Shown here: in pieces, positions 6,212-7,536 of the stretch
Position numbering within the stretch: the stretch's first letter is position 1
Layout of the letters: each line of letters begins with the position of its first letter
Position numbers and translations under genes: made by a program
From: Campylobacteraceae bacterium
GTDB taxonomy: Bacteria; Campylobacterota; Campylobacteria; Campylobacterales; Sulfurovaceae
Assembly (NCBI GenBank): GCA_027079365.1
Contig: JALWVW010000061.1
Coordinates: 1 to 7,536, forward strand
DNA: 7,536 nucleotides
Reading direction: 5' to 3'
Notes under the pieces: model-generated
Databases searched by the model: none
Seen by the model: the letters and a program-made list of their open reading frames with translations, nothing else
Told to the model about the DNA's origin: nothing

Positions 6212-6652
6212 TTAACGATGGTTTTTTACTTTTCTATTTATTTTTCGAGTCGTGAGCCTAAACTTGACATTGCTTGTATTTGGCTCATCAGGTACACCTA
6301 GGTTGAGGATAAGCACTGTTCTGTAGCACTCTTTCGGTGGACACCATACAGTATCTAGCCCCTTGTAAAGAATTTTATGCCAATCGATTTTCCATTTGTT
6401 TTTCCTGTTGATTTTATTGAGGCGCAACAGCATACGCTTGATGAGATAGGCTCGGCGATTATTGAAACTCATTTTTCTATTCTGTCTCTGCATCTCTTGA
6501 CCTGTCAAAGAAAAATGCGCGATGGGTTTAGGTGCAGGCCTTCTCCTTATAATGACATCAATCCCTTCAACCGGATCATTACCTCCCTGTGCAAATAAAT
6601 CCAAGGGGAGCAGTAAACTGAGGCCTAACAGTAGTATTTTAAGTGTTTTCAT
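6212..6652 (-). CDS. Small basic secreted protein of unknown function
   Basis: A 146-residue protein. ATG at 6652 (minus) has AAGGGA about six bases upstream. Residues 1-21 (MKTLKILLLGLSLLLPLDLF, then A) are a clear Sec signal peptide with likely cleavage after FA and before QGG. The mature part is strongly basic: Arg/Lys clusters at about 36-42, 57-60, 66-73 and 135-146. It has only two cysteines, in WCPPKEC (C104 and C109), which could form a disulfide or bind a ligand. No lipobox or further membrane segment is visible. It is convergent with sir2, 40 bases apart, and upstream of it on the minus strand lies another unknown gene in the same direction. I do not recognise the family. The signal peptide makes this strand the coding one, rather than the short overlapping plus-strand frame at 6377-6598. 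Confidence 0.7.
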   Translation of the reverse strand: MKTLKILLLGLSLLLPLDLFAQGGNDPVEGIDVIIRRRPAPKPIAHFSLTGQEMQRQNRKMSFNNRRAYLIKRMLLRLNKINRKNKWKIDWHKILYKGLDTVWCPPKECYRTVLILNLGVPDEPNTSNVKFRLTTRKINRKVKNHR

Positions 6653-6707
6653 GATTTCCCTTTTATCCTAAATTTAATGTTTTGGTCTAAAATATCTCTG
6701 TTTTCAC

Positions 6708-6713
6708 AGTATA
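6708..6713 (-). promoter_or_regulatory. Possible -10 box for the small secreted protein gene
   Basis: Read on the minus strand this is TATACT, 55 bases before the ATG at 6652. Upstream lies CTTACA, a weak -35 match with a long 19-base spacer. Two tandem copies of AGTGTAAG (plus-strand 6721-6728 and 6731-6738), ten bases apart, cover the -35 region and could be a regulator site. The box and position are plausible but unproven. Confidence 0.3.
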
Positions 6714-6767
6714 GCCCAAGAGTGTAAGAAAGTGTAAGGTTGGGAGGAAGCAGCGGAAAGTGTTTGA

Positions 6768-6796
6768 ATGCACCTTACGGGTTTCGTAAGGCGCAT
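6768..6796. repeat. REP-like palindrome or terminator hairpin after the 6802-7536 gene
   Basis: The stem pairs CCTTACG (6773-6779) with CGTAAGG (6785-6791) around a GGTTT loop. It continues past one A/C mismatch with four more pairs (ATGC 6768-6771 with GCAT 6793-6796). It begins five bases after the stop of the minus-strand gene, where a terminator would be, but no T-run follows on the minus strand. The shape and the GCnCCTTACG wording recall the dispersed palindromes found between genes in many bacteria. Confidence 0.5.
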
Positions 6797-6801
6797 AGGT
6801 A

Positions 6802-7536
6802 TTAAGGACGCAATAAATACTTGTACATATAGTCCGCACCATTTTTAGTTTTGTAATCTTTTAGTAAATGGTAGGTTCTTTTCCATTTGATAAACTCATA
6901 GTAGTGCCATGTAAATTTAGGCAGATGAAGACCGCCTATTGTACGGCCAAGTATTATAATGGGTTTATATACCCATGTTATTTTTACAAAGTGAAAGCCC
7001 CAAGTCTTCTTTTTCACCCATGACTGTTGGAGGTTTTGAAACTCTGCACTCAGATAATGGTTGGCATATAATGAGGGGTGCATCACCACACTTGTCTCTT
7101 CATTGTTAAATTCATTTGTATTTTTTGGCTTATAATAGTTCTTCCCATTATCACTAATAAAGTTAACATTATCAAAATGGTCGCCCGTTGTTTGAATGAT
7201 AGGAAAATGATTATTGATATATGCTCTTGGATGCACATAGCCTGCGAAGGTAGCATCCTGTAGCATCCCAGAAGGAGCAAAAGCAGCACTTACATAATAT
7301 CTTCTTTTGTGGGCAGAGAGAAATCTACCTTTGCGTACCATATGTACTCTTTTGTGTACAGATGCTCCTTTGTCAAGCAGTAAGCGTCTTCTGTCTCTAT
7401 CTATCCAATACGCTGGTCTTACCTTCCTGTGAGCAGCTTGAGACCATGATGTCAATACAGTATCATTGTACCCTTTTAGAAAAATTCTGCCTTTTGTATT
7501 GGTTCCCCCATTATGTTTACCTGCTTCACTACCAAT
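6802..7536 (-). CDS. Unknown protein rich in basic and aromatic residues, C-terminal part (start outside window)
   Basis: On the minus strand the frame is open from the window edge (7536) to TAA at 6802-6804, giving 244 residues. It has no in-frame ATG near the edge; the TTG at 7455 is unlikely to be the true start because the frame stays open and protein-like above it (IGSEAGKHNGGTNTKGRIF). The visible protein is rich in Lys, Arg, His, Tyr and Trp. It has Arg/Lys-rich segments early on (WIDRDRRRLLLDKG, then HKRRYYVSAAF), an Asn-rich middle and a C-terminal third dense in Trp and Tyr (KTWGFHFVKITWVYKPIIIL, then FTWHYYEFIKWKR). It has no cysteine and no clear membrane segment. The coding region is much AT-richer than the genes to the left, which may indicate separate acquisition. 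I recognise no family. Confidence 0.65.
   Translation of the reverse strand: MGSEAGKHNGGTNTKGRIFLKGYNDTVLTSWSQAAHRKVRPAYWIDRDRRRLLLDKGASVHKRVHMVRKGRFLSAHKRRYYVSAAFAPSGMLQDATFAGYVHPRAYINNHFPIIQTTGDHFDNVNFISDNGKNYYKPKNTNEFNNEETSVVMHPSLYANHYLSAEFQNLQQSWVKKKTWGFHFVKITWVYKPIIILGRTIGGLHLPKFTWHYYEFIKWKRTYHLLKDYKTKNGADYMYKYLLRP

Noticed and set aside
6172..6240. Bidirectional terminator between sir2 and the convergent gene
   Set aside because: There is a T-run at 6222-6227 and the small palindrome CGTTAACG, but no stem strong enough to call.
6377..6598. 73-codon plus-strand frame
   Set aside because: It is antisense to the minus-strand gene, which has a clear signal peptide and ribosome binding site.

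Overview
The window carries the 3' end of a molybdoenzyme gene, a small gene coupled to it, a large secreted multidomain protein, a sirtuin gene broken by a miniature transposable element, and two unidentified genes on the minus strand. It looks like a bacterial chromosome. No ribosomal or tRNA gene, transposase, phage gene or CRISPR array is visible. The left two thirds has moderate to high GC (35 of 60 bases are G/C at 4441-4500). The right end is clearly AT-richer (17 of 60 at 7081-7140). Frequent ATA codons, AAGGAG-type ribosome binding sites and a TATAAT box behind a T-rich tract without a clear -35 would fit a Campylobacterota relative such as the Sulfurovum/Nitratifractor group. That placement is a low-to-moderate confidence impression from memory, not a result.

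Layout. (1) Bases 1-1424, plus: C-terminal two thirds of a molybdopterin-dependent oxidoreductase whose 5' end lies outside the window. (2) 1427-2155, plus: a GNAT-fold relative of leucyl/phenylalanyl-tRNA-protein transferase, starting two bases after the first gene stops and so almost certainly co-transcribed and translationally coupled. (3) 2156-2411: an intergenic region with a weak terminator-like hairpin, a pair of long direct repeats and a promoter. (4) 2412-5039, plus: an 875-residue exported protein made of three cysteine-bracketed repeats, a CARDB-like domain, a calcium-binding-type Asp motif and a Vps62-like domain. (5) 5074-6171, plus: a sir2 (NAD-dependent protein deacylase) gene split by a 266-bp MITE-like element with perfect 20-bp terminal inverted repeats and a TTTA target duplication. 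(6) 6212-6652, minus: a small basic secreted protein of unknown function. (7) 6802-7536, minus: the C-terminal part of an unknown protein rich in basic and aromatic residues, running off the right edge.

Working together. Genes 1 and 2 form one unit. The secreted protein gene has its own promoter. The 34-base gap before sir2, with no visible terminator, leaves room for read-through. The sir2 remnant converges with gene 6. The most notable signal is the element inside sir2. It folds into two nested hairpins whose apical stems are near-identical inverted copies differing by one compensatory base-pair change. Its net insertion length is 270 bases, so the sir2 frame is kept on both sides and inactivation rests on three in-frame stops inside the element.
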